Source of the DNA: an uncultured Collinsella sp.
GTDB lineage: Bacteria; Actinomycetota; Coriobacteriia; Coriobacteriales; Coriobacteriaceae
Direction of reading: 5' to 3'
Length of the DNA: 18,474 nt
Assembly (NCBI GenBank): GCA_900549085.1
Contig: URMO01000038.1
Coordinates: forward strand, 1 to 18,474
Positions 8,315-15,356 of this stretch are shown here, piece after piece; the first letter of the stretch is position 1, and each line of letters starts with the position of its first letter. Below the pieces are notes generated by a model, which had not been told where the DNA came from, searched no databases, and was given only the letters and a program-made list of their open reading frames with translations. Position numbers and translations under genes: made by a program.

Positions 8315-9215
8315 GAGCCTTCGCCCCCTTGCGGCCAATGAGATGGATGATCAGGATGAAGATGAGGCTCATGCCCATCAGCAGCAGGCCGAGTGCCCAC
8401 AGAACATCGTCCTGGGCCGAGCCCTCGGCATAGACCGCCATGGACGTGGTGAGCGTGGTGGTGATGGTGGACGCCGGCGACAGCAGCGACGTCGGCATGG
8501 CCTCGATGCCGCCGATAACCATGCGCACGGCGAGCGTCTCGCCAAAGGCGCGGGTCATGCCCAGGATGACCGCAGTCATGAGCGACGGCATGGCGGACTT
8601 GAGCACCACGTGCCAGATGGTCTGCCAGCGAGTGTAGCCCAGCGCAAGCGAGCCCTGACGGTAGCTGTCGGGCACGGCGCGCAGGCCATCGACCGAAAGC
8701 GTGGTCATCGTCGGCAGGATCATGACGGCCAGCACGATGGCGCCGGGCAAGATGCCCAAGCCCGTACTCACGTGGAAAACGCTCTTCATAAGACCGACGA
8801 CCACGTGAAAACCGATCAGGCCAAAGACGACCGAGGGAATGCCGGTCAAAAGCTCAATAAGCGGCTGAAAGACCTTGGAACCAAACTTAGGGCTAATCTC
8901 GACTGCAAAGATGGCAGAGCCGATGGCGATGGGCAGCGCAATGATCGTGGAGAGTACCATGACCGCAAATGAGGTGACGATCAGGGGCAGGGCGCCGGTA
9001 TAGGGCAGGCCGTTTTTAGCCGTGTTGGCCAGGTCCCACTTGGTGCCGGTAAAGAACTCGACGACCGAAACGCCGTCCTTGAGAAAAGCCGAGAGGCCCT
9101 TTTGGGCGACCATAAAGATGAGCGCGGCAACGACAAGCGTCACGAGCGCTACGCACGCACCCGTGACGCCCAGGCCCACGTTCTCAAGGTCGCGCTTTGG
9201 CAGTTGCTTTGCCAT
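8307..9215 (-). CDS. pstC: Phosphate ABC transporter permease PstC
   Basis: This 302-residue membrane permease starts with a cytoplasmic MAKQLPKRDLEN segment and a first hydrophobic helix (about 14-36). The conserved PstC region GLPYTGALPLIVTSF leads into the membrane domain, with LLTGIPSVVFGLIG and an EAA-type loop (LRAVPDSYRQGSLALGYT). It forms the translocation path together with PstA. The start follows GGAAAGG, 24 nt after the pstS stop, and its stop overlaps the pstA start. Gene order pstS-C-A-B is the canonical one. Confidence 0.95.
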   Translation of the reverse strand: MAKQLPKRDLENVGLGVTGACVALVTLVVAALIFMVAQKGLSAFLKDGVSVVEFFTGTKWDLANTAKNGLPYTGALPLIVTSFAVMVLSTIIALPIAIGSAIFAVEISPKFGSKVFQPLIELLTGIPSVVFGLIGFHVVVGLMKSVFHVSTGLGILPGAIVLAVMILPTMTTLSVDGLRAVPDSYRQGSLALGYTRWQTIWHVVLKSAMPSLMTAVILGMTRAFGETLAVRMVIGGIEAMPTSLLSPASTITTTLTTSMAVYAEGSAQDDVLWALGLLLMGMSLIFILIIHLIGRKGAKARG

Positions 9216-9239
9216 TGCAAACCTTTCCGGGGCGATTAC

Positions 9240-10178
9240 TTATTTAGCAGAAACCTTGCCGCTGGCGTCCTTGACGACCTTCATGGCAGAGACGGGGATA
9301 AAGCCCTGCTCCTCGACGAGCTTGCCCTGGACGTCGTCGGAAAGCATGAACTCCAGGAAAGCCTTGGTGGCGTCGTCGGCGTCCTTTGCGCAGTACATGT
9401 GCTCGGTAGCCCAGATCTTAAAGGAGTCGTCGGTGACGTTTGCACTCTTGGGCTCCACGCCCTCGACCTTGACGGCGTTGAACTTGGAGTCGTCGAAGTG
9501 CGAGAAGTCGAGGTAGGAGATGGCGTTGTCGGTGCTGGCCATCTGAGTCTGGACATCGCCGGACTTGTCGAGCTCGGCGTCGCCCTTAAAGTCGACGGCC
9601 TCGTCACCAAAGACGGCGGCCTCGAAGGTGGCACGGGTGCCGGAGCCGGCCTTGCGGTTGAGAACGACGATGGTGGCGTCGTCACCGCCGACCTCCTTCC
9701 AGTTGGTGATCTGGCCGGAGAAGATGCCCTTGAGCTGCTCAAGGGACAGGTCGTCGACCGTCACGTTCTTGGAGACGACGGGACCCATGCCCACAACGGC
9801 GACCTCGTGGTCGACGAGGTTCTTGACCTGGTCGGCCTCGAGCTTGGTCTCGGCGAAGACGTCGGAGTTACCGATGGTAACGGTACCGGCGGCGACAGCG
9901 GTCAGGCCCTTGCCCGAACCGTTGCCCGAACCGGAGACGGAGACGTCCGGGTTGGCGTCCATGAACTTCTCGGCAGCGGCCTCGACGAGAGCCTGGAACG
10001 AGGAGGCACCGTCATAGGTCACCTCGCCGGAGACGGACTCGGCAGCAGCGGCGCTACCCTTGTCGGCGGCGTCGGATGCGCCTGCGCCACCGCAACCAAC
10101 GAGACCGAGACCGACGATACTGGCAAGACCACCAGCGAGGCCGAGGAACTGACGACGAGAATAAGCCTGATCGAGCAT
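9240..10178 (-). CDS. pstS: Phosphate-binding lipoprotein PstS with twin-arginine signal
   Basis: This 312-residue extracytoplasmic solute-binding protein captures phosphate for PstCAB. The N-terminus has SRRQFLG (residues 7-13), a twin-arginine motif, then a hydrophobic stretch and the lipobox LVGC with Cys29 as the lipidated residue. Export folded through Tat and anchoring by lipid are therefore predicted. Phosphate-site motifs include DGASSFQAL, GSGNGSGKG, IGNSD and RKAGSGTRATFE, all typical of the PstS family. A Ser/Ala-rich linker follows the cysteine. The start at 10178 is chosen for GAAAGGAAG just upstream and because it places the signal at the N-terminus; a longer frame to 10268 would bury the signal. 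Confidence 0.95.
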   Translation of the reverse strand: MLDQAYSRRQFLGLAGGLASIVGLGLVGCGGAGASDAADKGSAAAAESVSGEVTYDGASSFQALVEAAAEKFMDANPDVSVSGSGNGSGKGLTAVAAGTVTIGNSDVFAETKLEADQVKNLVDHEVAVVGMGPVVSKNVTVDDLSLEQLKGIFSGQITNWKEVGGDDATIVVLNRKAGSGTRATFEAAVFGDEAVDFKGDAELDKSGDVQTQMASTDNAISYLDFSHFDDSKFNAVKVEGVEPKSANVTDDSFKIWATEHMYCAKDADDATKAFLEFMLSDDVQGKLVEEQGFIPVSAMKVVKDASGKVSAK

Positions 10179-10203
10179 GATCTTCCTTTCATACATGCGA
10201 ATC

Positions 10204-10220
10204 GCGGGCACCCTGCCCGC
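10204..10220. other. Hairpin in the pstS leader
   Basis: GCGGGCA (10204-10210) and TGCCCGC (10214-10220) form a perfect 7-bp stem with a 3-nt loop, about 25 nt upstream of the pstS start codon on the message. There is no U tract after it, so it is more likely a leader structure or mRNA stabiliser than a terminator. The remaining leader up to 10400 must hold the pstS promoter, but no strong -35/-10 pair stands out. Confidence 0.5.
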
Positions 10221-10320
10221 TTTGCTGTTTGGAAAGATACGGCCCCGACCGGGCAGCGCTCGCGCCAACTGCGGTTTCTTACGGGCATCTGATAGACCCT
10301 TACCGCAAACGCGGCTCGGC

Positions 10321-10337
10321 TTTACAAACGAATAACA
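10321..10337. promoter_or_regulatory. Possible PhoP-box-like direct repeat upstream of pstS
   Basis: TTTACA (10321-10326) and ATAACA (10332-10337) recur at an 11-bp period about 145-160 nt upstream of pstS. This resembles the TTAACA-like direct repeats bound by Bacillus-type PhoP. Only two units are clear, and the organism's PhoP site is unknown to me, so this is tentative. Confidence 0.25.
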
Positions 10338-10408
10338 AACCCGCCGCCAAACATGACCAGCCTTTTACACTAGAGGAACGTCCCCCAATGACTTCCCCAC
10401 CGCAACAG

Positions 10409-10435
10409 AAAAAGCCCGGGCAAAAGCACCGGGCT
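10409..10435 (-). terminator. Rho-independent terminator of the dipeptidase gene
   Basis: AGCCCGG (10413-10419) pairs with CCGGGCT (10429-10435) with a 9-nt loop. On the minus strand the stem is followed by five U (complement of 10409-10413). It is 41 nt past the dipeptidase stop and separates that gene from pstS. Confidence 0.8.
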
Positions 10436-10475
10436 CGTTATGCAAGTTTGTATCCAAGCAAGATATAGGGGAGCC

Positions 10476-11912
10476 CTACAGCTCCAGTTCATTCAAGCGC
10501 AGGATTGCCACGATGTAAATCTTGAGTGCTTGCTTGAGCTGCTCCTCGTTGGCGCACTCGTTGGGGCCGTGCATCTGGCCGCCCCATGCGGGCAGCTCCA
10601 GGCCGGTCTCCTCGGGGCCAAACGAGACGGCGCGGGCAAAGTTGCGCGCGTACGTGCCGCCGCCCATGGCAAAGGGCTCGGCATGCTTGCCCGTAAACTC
10701 GTTATAGGTATCGATAAGCGCCTTCACGGCCGGATCGTCGGCAGAGACCGAGAACGGCACCTTGGCACGACCCACGCGATACGTCACACCAAAGCGGCCC
10801 ACGAGCGGCTCGAGCTGATCGCAGATGGTATCGGCGCTGGTGCTATCGGGGAAGCGCACGTCGATGACCTGCTCGATATGGCCATCCGCCACACGGATGA
10901 CGCCGGGGTTGCAGGTGAGCGGGCCAAACGCCACGCTCGTCGCGTCGATACCCAGGCCGCGGCCATAGGCGTCCGCATGTACAAAGGCCAAGAACTTGAC
11001 AAACTCGTGCTCGGCAGGCGTCAGCAGACGCTCGTCACGGGCACCAAACGCGTCCTCGGCCTCGCGCAGATACGCCACGATCAGGCCGACGGCATTGATC
11101 GTTCCCTCGGGCATCGAGGCATGACCGCCAATGCCGTGGGCGAAAATCTGCGCATGCCCGTTATCGAGCGTCGTGATCTCCAGGCGGTCGGCGTTCTCAA
11201 CGGGCGCCGGCAGCTCATCGGCGGCAATCGCAAGCTCGCAGATAGACTGCGACGGAATAGCGTTGCTCGCCTCGGCACCGCTCCAGGACACAATGCGCCC
11301 GCCGTCGATCTTGGAGCTCACAAACGTCGCCCCAAGCTGGCCCTTCTCGGCATTACAGACCGGGAACTCGGCATCGGGCGTAAACAGAAAGTCGGGGTTC
11401 GCGTGGTTCTCAAGATAATGGTGAACGTCGGACATGCCCACTTCCTCATCGCAGCCCAGCAGCGCGCGGAAGGTATAGCGCGGCACAATGCCGTGCTTGA
11501 GCAGGTAGGCGCCGGCGTAGAGCGACAGTACGGCCGGACCCTTGTCGTCGATCACGCCGCGGCCGAGCAGCCAGCCCTCGCGGCGCTTCATCGCAAACGG
11601 GTCGGTGTTCCAACCGGGGCCGGCGGGTACCACGTCCACATGGCAGATAGTCGCGAGCTGCTTATCGCCGCGACCGGGAATATCGGCGATTCCCACAAAG
11701 CCCTCGTCATCGCTCGTCTGGTAGCCGAGCTTTTGCGCAATGCCGAGCGCGCAATCGAGCGCATCACGGACCGGACGGCCAAACGGCGCACCGGGCTCCG
11801 CATCGGCAGCAACGGCCACGGACGGATAGCTCACCAGCTGCTCGATATCGGCGACGACATCCTCCCAGACCTCGTCGACATACTCAGCGACGCTCTGCTC
11901 CACCTGATTCAT
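10476..11912 (-). CDS. M20-family dipeptidase, PepV-like
   Basis: This 478-residue cytosolic metallopeptidase resembles PepV/Sapep dipeptidases, which cleave dipeptides with a two-zinc site. Probable metal ligands and catalytic residues are His91 and Asp93 (CHVDVVPAG), Asp122 or Asp123 (GRGVIDDKGP), Glu156 and Glu157 (CDEEVGM), Asp180 (FTPDAEFPV) and the late His of MHGPNE. A lid/dimerisation domain lies between, with GIGGHASMPEG. Length matches PepV. The start at 11912 has an excellent AAGGAGG upstream; a longer frame adds only 15 Arg-rich residues. The phosphatase gene upstream ends 54 nt before it, so the two may be cotranscribed. Substrate preference cannot be read from sequence. Confidence 0.92.
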   Translation of the reverse strand: MNQVEQSVAEYVDEVWEDVVADIEQLVSYPSVAVAADAEPGAPFGRPVRDALDCALGIAQKLGYQTSDDEGFVGIADIPGRGDKQLATICHVDVVPAGPGWNTDPFAMKRREGWLLGRGVIDDKGPAVLSLYAGAYLLKHGIVPRYTFRALLGCDEEVGMSDVHHYLENHANPDFLFTPDAEFPVCNAEKGQLGATFVSSKIDGGRIVSWSGAEASNAIPSQSICELAIAADELPAPVENADRLEITTLDNGHAQIFAHGIGGHASMPEGTINAVGLIVAYLREAEDAFGARDERLLTPAEHEFVKFLAFVHADAYGRGLGIDATSVAFGPLTCNPGVIRVADGHIEQVIDVRFPDSTSADTICDQLEPLVGRFGVTYRVGRAKVPFSVSADDPAVKALIDTYNEFTGKHAEPFAMGGGTYARNFARAVSFGPEETGLELPAWGGQMHGPNECANEEQLKQALKIYIVAILRLNELEL

Positions 11913-11966
11913 GGACGACCTCCTTAGCAATGAGCGGCGAGCGTGCCCGCCCCTCACATTACGTCA

Positions 11967-12629
11967 TTAGATAGCGAAAAGTTTAGCAAGCTCGGCCACC
12001 GAGTGCACCACCGCATCGGCGCCCGCTGCCTCGTGCTCCCCCGGCGCCGCCGCACCCGAATAAATGCCGATGCACGGCACGCTCATCGCGTGCGCGCCTT
12101 CCACGTCGTTAAAGCGATCGCCGATCATCACGGCATCGCCCGCCGTCGCGCCGAGCGCCGCCAGGGCATCGCGAACCGAATCGGCCTTGGTCTCGCGCCC
12201 CTGCGACGGATTCATGCCGACCACCGCCTCAAACTGAGAAAGTCCGAGCTCACGTACCATATCGATGCACTTTGCCTCCATGCGCGACGTCGCCACGGCC
12301 ATACGCTTGCCCCGGGCGGCCAACCCATCCAGAAACTCGGGGACCCCGTCGAACACGGGATACTCCTCCGGTCCCAGCTCATCAAAAAAAGCACGGTACT
12401 CGTCGGCCACCACAAGCGACTCCTCGCGGGAAAAGCCGTAAAAGTCGTGAAAGCTCTTCCACAGGGGCGGCCCGATCATGCGGCGCAGATCACCCATCTG
12501 CGCCTCCGAAAACCCGCGCGCAGCCAGCGTCTTGCACGTCGAGGTCATCACCGCCCGGCCCGTATCTGCCACCGTGCCGTCAAAATCGAACAGCACGACC
12601 GGCCGTTTGCCTATCTCCAACGCCTCCAT
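11967..12629 (-). CDS. HAD-superfamily phosphatase, Gph/phosphoglycolate phosphatase-like
   Basis: This 220-residue cytosolic phosphatase has motif I FDFDGT with Asp15 and Asp17, a small helical cap (about residues 25-90), the motif II Ser of ATSR, a motif III Lys in the ETKAD region, and motif IV GDRFNDVEGA. It resembles phosphoglycolate phosphatase and related housecleaning HAD enzymes. I chose ATG 12629 because AGAGGA lies six nt upstream; ATG 12635 or GTG 12662 would add 2 or 11 residues with no conserved content. Upstream it faces degV across a divergent intergenic region. The substrate is not determined. Confidence 0.9.
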   Translation of the reverse strand: MEALEIGKRPVVLFDFDGTVADTGRAVMTSTCKTLAARGFSEAQMGDLRRMIGPPLWKSFHDFYGFSREESLVVADEYRAFFDELGPEEYPVFDGVPEFLDGLAARGKRMAVATSRMEAKCIDMVRELGLSQFEAVVGMNPSQGRETKADSVRDALAALGATAGDAVMIGDRFNDVEGAHAMSVPCIGIYSGAAAPGEHEAAGADAVVHSVAELAKLFAI

Positions 12630-12678
12630 CGGCATTCCTCTTCCCCAGTTGACGATTTCCACACCGACACTTCAAACT

Positions 12679-12699
12679 GTTGACTATTCAACAATTGAA
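12679..12699. promoter_or_regulatory. Nested palindromes in the HAD/degV divergent region
   Basis: GTTGACTATTCAAC (12679-12692) has 5-bp inverted arms, and TTCAACAATTGAA (12687-12699) overlaps it. A TATACT hexamer lies at 12724-12729, about 57 nt before degV, but without a well-spaced -35. This AT-rich spot between divergent genes could be an operator for one or both. Confidence 0.35.
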
Positions 12700-12785
12700 C
12701 CTAGTAATGTGGAACGACTCAACTATACTTGTCGCACTTTGCTCTCAGAAGGCGGCGCGCAAGCGCCCCAACGAAAGGTGCAATT

Positions 12786-13646
12786 ATGTCTTTTGCCATC
12801 ATAACCGACTCCACGTCGGACATCTCCCCCGCCCGCGCCCAAGAGCTCGGCATTTACGTGATTCCGCTGCATGTGATTATCGAGGGCGAGGACCTGCTCG
12901 ACCAGGTGCAAATTACCGCCCAGGAGTACGTCGCGCGCATGGCCGGCTCCGAGCAGCTGCCGCACACCTCGCAGCCAAGCGCCGGCGAGTTCAAGGCGCT
13001 CTTTGATCGCGTGCTCGCCGACGGCCACGACAGCGCCATCTTTATCTCGCTGTGCAGCGAGTGGTCTGCCTGCTACGCCAACGCGTGCCAGGTTGCCGAT
13101 ACCCACGAGCTCGACGTGCGCTGCATCGACTCGCGCACCGGCTCGGCTGCCGAGGGCCTGCTGGTGGAGTACGCGCTGGCCATGCGCGAGGACGGCCGCA
13201 GCCTGGACGAGACCGAGGCGCAGATCCGAGCGACGCTGCCCGACGCCCACCTGCTGCTGATTCCCCGCACGCTCGAGAACCTCGTTAAGAACGGCCGCGC
13301 GCCCAAACTCGCCGGCCAGCTCACGCAGATGCTCAACATTCGCCTGGCCGTTTCGCCGGAGTGGAAATCGGGCGAGATCAAGGCCATCAAAAAGGGCCGC
13401 GGCGCCAAGCGCATCGTTGCCAACACCATGGCCGATTGCCTCGCATTTTTGACCGAGCATCCGGGCTCCAGCGTGCGTGTGCTCACGACCGGCGCCGCCG
13501 AGGAGCAGGAGCTCGTCAGCCATGCACTCGCAGGCCAAGATTACGTAGACGCCGGCACCGGCCCCATCGGCTGCACCATCGCCACCCACGTAGGCGTCGA
13601 CGCCATCGCCATCAGCTACTGCCCCCGCTACCGGCCCATCCACTAG
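12786..13646 (+). CDS. DegV-family fatty-acid-binding protein
   Basis: This 286-residue cytosolic protein begins with IITDSTSDIS, the DegV N-terminal signature, and has LPHTSQPSAGEF and DSRTGSAAEGLLV, which line the lipid-binding pocket in the family. Related proteins (FakB) present fatty acids to the kinase FakA for phosphorylation in phospholipid synthesis. No fakA/DhaK-like partner is within the window, so a FakB role here is only an inference. The start at 12786 follows GAAAGG with good spacing; an in-frame ATG at 12729 adds 19 basic residues and has no ribosome site. It is monocistronic and faces the toxin-antitoxin pair at its 3' end. Confidence 0.93.
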   Translation: MSFAIITDSTSDISPARAQELGIYVIPLHVIIEGEDLLDQVQITAQEYVARMAGSEQLPHTSQPSAGEFKALFDRVLADGHDSAIFISLCSEWSACYANACQVADTHELDVRCIDSRTGSAAEGLLVEYALAMREDGRSLDETEAQIRATLPDAHLLLIPRTLENLVKNGRAPKLAGQLTQMLNIRLAVSPEWKSGEIKAIKKGRGAKRIVANTMADCLAFLTEHPGSSVRVLTTGAAEEQELVSHALAGQDYVDAGTGPIGCTIATHVGVDAIAISYCPRYRPIH

Positions 13647-13665
13647 GGGCACCTTTACCACTTGC

Positions 13666-13720
13666 GGTGGAATAGGGACTGTTTTTGGCTTATCAGCCGC
13701 AAATCAATCCCTATTCCACC
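13666..13720. repeat. Inverted repeat GGTGGAATAGGGA with 29-nt loop
   Basis: GGTGGAATAGGGA (13666-13678) and TCCCTATTCCACC (13708-13720) are perfect 13-bp complements. The loop contains a T5 run and the mini-hairpin GGCT-TATC-AGCC. It lies between the convergent degV and toxin genes and could terminate both, although no U tract follows the outer stem. The layout resembles the element at 16627-16690. Confidence 0.7.
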
Positions 13721-13739
13721 ACAACTTGGAAATCGGCGA

Positions 13740-14048
13740 TCAGCCCAGCGGACCCTGAAACAGCTCCTGATGAGTGCCCATTCTCACCAGCCTAATCATT
13801 GGGTTAGTCTTATGGGGAAGATAAAGAACGACCACATCGACCAAGCCATCGGATAGGTGGAAATCGATGTGGCCGTTGTAATTGCCGCCCGGGTTTGAAA
13901 GCTCATGGGCGCCATATTCCGCGGGAAGCGAGCCGCGAGCTGCAAGTTCTGCGACTGCTGCCTTAAACTCGGTTTTTAGCTGCGGATGGATGCGCATCGT
14001 CCGTTTGTAATCCGCCTTAAACTGAGTCTCGACTTTAATCTCAAACAT
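13740..14048 (-). CDS. YafQ/RelE-superfamily mRNA interferase toxin
   Basis: This 102-residue protein has the YafQ-like pattern: His48 in HELS, His60 and His64 in the GHIDFH segment, an acidic residue at 67 or 71, and the C-terminal RLVRMGTHQELF with His93 and Phe97. His93 and Phe97 keep the four-residue spacing of the E. coli YafQ catalytic His87 and Phe91. Toxins of this family cut mRNA in the ribosomal A site. The start codon lies two nt beyond the antitoxin stop, with GAGGG upstream, so translation is coupled. The reading frame is intact and active residues are present, so the toxin is probably functional. Confidence 0.9.
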   Translation of the reverse strand: MFEIKVETQFKADYKRTMRIHPQLKTEFKAAVAELAARGSLPAEYGAHELSNPGGNYNGHIDFHLSDGLVDVVVLYLPHKTNPMIRLVRMGTHQELFQGPLG

Positions 14049-14050
14049 CG

Positions 14051-14350
14051 CTAGCCCTCATCGAGGAACGATATAAGCTCATCAGCGTTATTGAATGACG
14101 GGCTATCGTCCGGCAAAATCCCCAACTCATGAGCCTCGGCAATCACCATGGCGCGCCTCGTCGCCTCGTTGGGAACTTCGGGCCGACCCACGATCTCAAA
14201 AGGAATCTTTCGCTGATTTACCAGCTGCCGAACAGCAAGGTTGAGATACGAATTGAGACTCAGGCCAACTGTATCCAAGAACTCAGTCGCCTGTTCCTTG
14301 AGCCCCTCTTCGATGCGAACCGTCGTAGGCTTAACCGTTGCAGTAGACAT
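14051..14350 (-). CDS. RelB/DinJ-family antitoxin
   Basis: This 99-residue protein begins with a ribbon-helix-helix DNA-binding domain (TTVRIEEGLKEQATEFLDTV, then LSLNSYLNLAVRQLV), followed by an acidic C-terminus that would wrap and neutralise the toxin. DinJ-type antitoxins also repress their own operon. The start at 14350 follows GAGGAGG. A longer frame to 14422 starts inside the upstream palindrome and adds only basic residues. The antitoxin-first order and two-nt gap to the toxin are typical of type II modules. Confidence 0.9.
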   Translation of the reverse strand: MSTATVKPTTVRIEEGLKEQATEFLDTVGLSLNSYLNLAVRQLVNQRKIPFEIVGRPEVPNEATRRAMVIAEAHELGILPDDSPSFNNADELISFLDEG

Positions 14351-14395
14351 ACGCGACCTCCTCGCTCTCGTCTTTTGCATCAGTATACCCAGTTT

Positions 14396-14435
14396 AGAAG
14401 GCAGACTGATGTTAAATAGCATCAGTCTGCCTTCT
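14396..14435. repeat. Perfect 16-bp palindrome upstream of the antitoxin
   Basis: AGAAGGCAGACTGATG (14396-14411) and CATCAGTCTGCCTTCT (14420-14435) are perfect complements with an 8-nt AT-rich loop. It lies between the LOG stop and the antitoxin promoter region (TATACT on the minus strand near 14382-14387). It may end LOG transcription, though no U tract follows, or serve as part of an antitoxin operator. Confidence 0.75.
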
Positions 14436-14463
14436 CATCACTACAACGACAGGTGCGCTCGCC

Positions 14464-15222
14464 CTACATCAGCCCGCTCAGGGCGATGTCGACGGCCTCG
14501 TTGAGGTCGTCGGTGATGTGCACCAGCTCTGGATCGAGCGGACTGATCATGCCGGCATCCATCACCGGGCCGTTGAGCCAGTCGAACAGGCCCTGCCAGT
14601 ACTCGGTACCCACCAGCACGAGCGGCATGCGCTTAACCTTGTGCGTCTGCACCAGCGTGAGCACCTCGAACATCTCGTCGAGCGTGCCAAAACCACCGGG
14701 AAACACGATGGCGCCCGAGCTGTATTTGACGAACATGGTCTTGCGCACAAAGAAGTAGCGGAAGTCCATGCCGAGGTTCACGTATTTGTTGAGCCCGTGC
14801 TCGTGCGGAAGCTCGATACCCAGACCAACCGACTTGCCGTTCACGCTCGCCGCTCCCCTGTTGGCCGCCTCCATGACGCCAGGGCCACCGCCGGTGATAA
14901 CCGCCACGCCGCGCTGGGCGATTTTGCGGCCGACCGTGCGAGCCGCCTTGTAGAGCGGATCTGTCTTGGGCGTGCGGGCACTGCCGAAGATGGTCACAGC
15001 GGGCCCGAGCTCGGCAAGCGCGCCAAAGCCATCGACAAACTCGGCCTGGATGCGCAGCACGCGCCACGGGTCGGCATGCAGCCAGTCGGTCGAATCCTCG
15101 GGCGCCAGCAGGTTGGCGTAGGTGTTGTCCTTGGGAATCATGGGGCCGCGCATGACCACGGGGCCGCGTCGGTACGTCTCGTCGTAGGCCGGCTCGCCCT
15201 CGACGTTCTCATTCTTAATCAT
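14464..15222 (-). CDS. LOG-family (TIGR00730-type) nucleotide 5'-monophosphate phosphoribohydrolase
   Basis: This 252-residue Rossmann-fold protein has TIFGSART (78-84), GGGPGVMEAAN (111-121) and PGGFGTLDE (175-183), the signature long mis-annotated as lysine decarboxylase. Characterised relatives hydrolyse cytokinin riboside monophosphates or AMP to the base and ribose 5-phosphate. An N-terminal extension of about 75 residues marks the longer bacterial class. The start follows AGGAG with 6-7 nt spacing. A terminator-like hairpin ends 25 nt before the start codon, which is an odd arrangement. The physiological substrate in this organism is unknown. Confidence 0.9.
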   Translation of the reverse strand: MIKNENVEGEPAYDETYRRGPVVMRGPMIPKDNTYANLLAPEDSTDWLHADPWRVLRIQAEFVDGFGALAELGPAVTIFGSARTPKTDPLYKAARTVGRKIAQRGVAVITGGGPGVMEAANRGAASVNGKSVGLGIELPHEHGLNKYVNLGMDFRYFFVRKTMFVKYSSGAIVFPGGFGTLDEMFEVLTLVQTHKVKRMPLVLVGTEYWQGLFDWLNGPVMDAGMISPLDPELVHITDDLNEAVDIALSGLM

Positions 15223-15237
15223 GGGGTACTCCTATCG

Positions 15238-15284
15238 AAAATAGAAACGGGCGGGGTCGACGCCATGCGTCAAACACCCGCCCG
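15238..15284 (-). terminator. Terminator-like hairpin between tgt and the LOG gene
   Basis: On the minus strand CGGGCGGG (complement of 15277-15284) pairs with CCCGCCCG (complement of 15248-15255). The inner stem GACGC-ATG-GCGTC is nested inside, and TTTCTATTTT follows. It is a good intrinsic terminator for tgt, but it sits directly upstream of the LOG ribosome site (complement of 15229-15233), so it may act as a leader attenuator for LOG. Confidence 0.75.
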
Positions 15285-15356
15285 AACATCAACTATTCGG
15301 TATGGTACCCACGATGTATCAAGTGCTTGCAAGGCATCAGTCAGCGGTCGCAGCTC

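Noticed and set aside
9102..10292. 396-codon open frame on the plus strand
   Set aside because: It is antisense to pstS and is Gly/Val/Asp-Leu repetitive from codon-bias mirroring; pstS is certain.
10440..11927. 495-codon open frame on the plus strand
   Set aside because: It mirrors the dipeptidase gene, which has all M20 metal-site motifs and a strong ribosome site. No domain or ribosome site supports the antisense frame.
12723..13661. 312-codon minus-strand frame opposite degV
   Set aside because: degV has the family signature and a ribosome site; the antisense frame has neither.
13740..14435. Toxin-antitoxin pair as part of a mobile island
   Set aside because: No integrase, transposase, tRNA or flanking direct repeat is visible, and its base composition is only slightly lower in GC than its neighbours.
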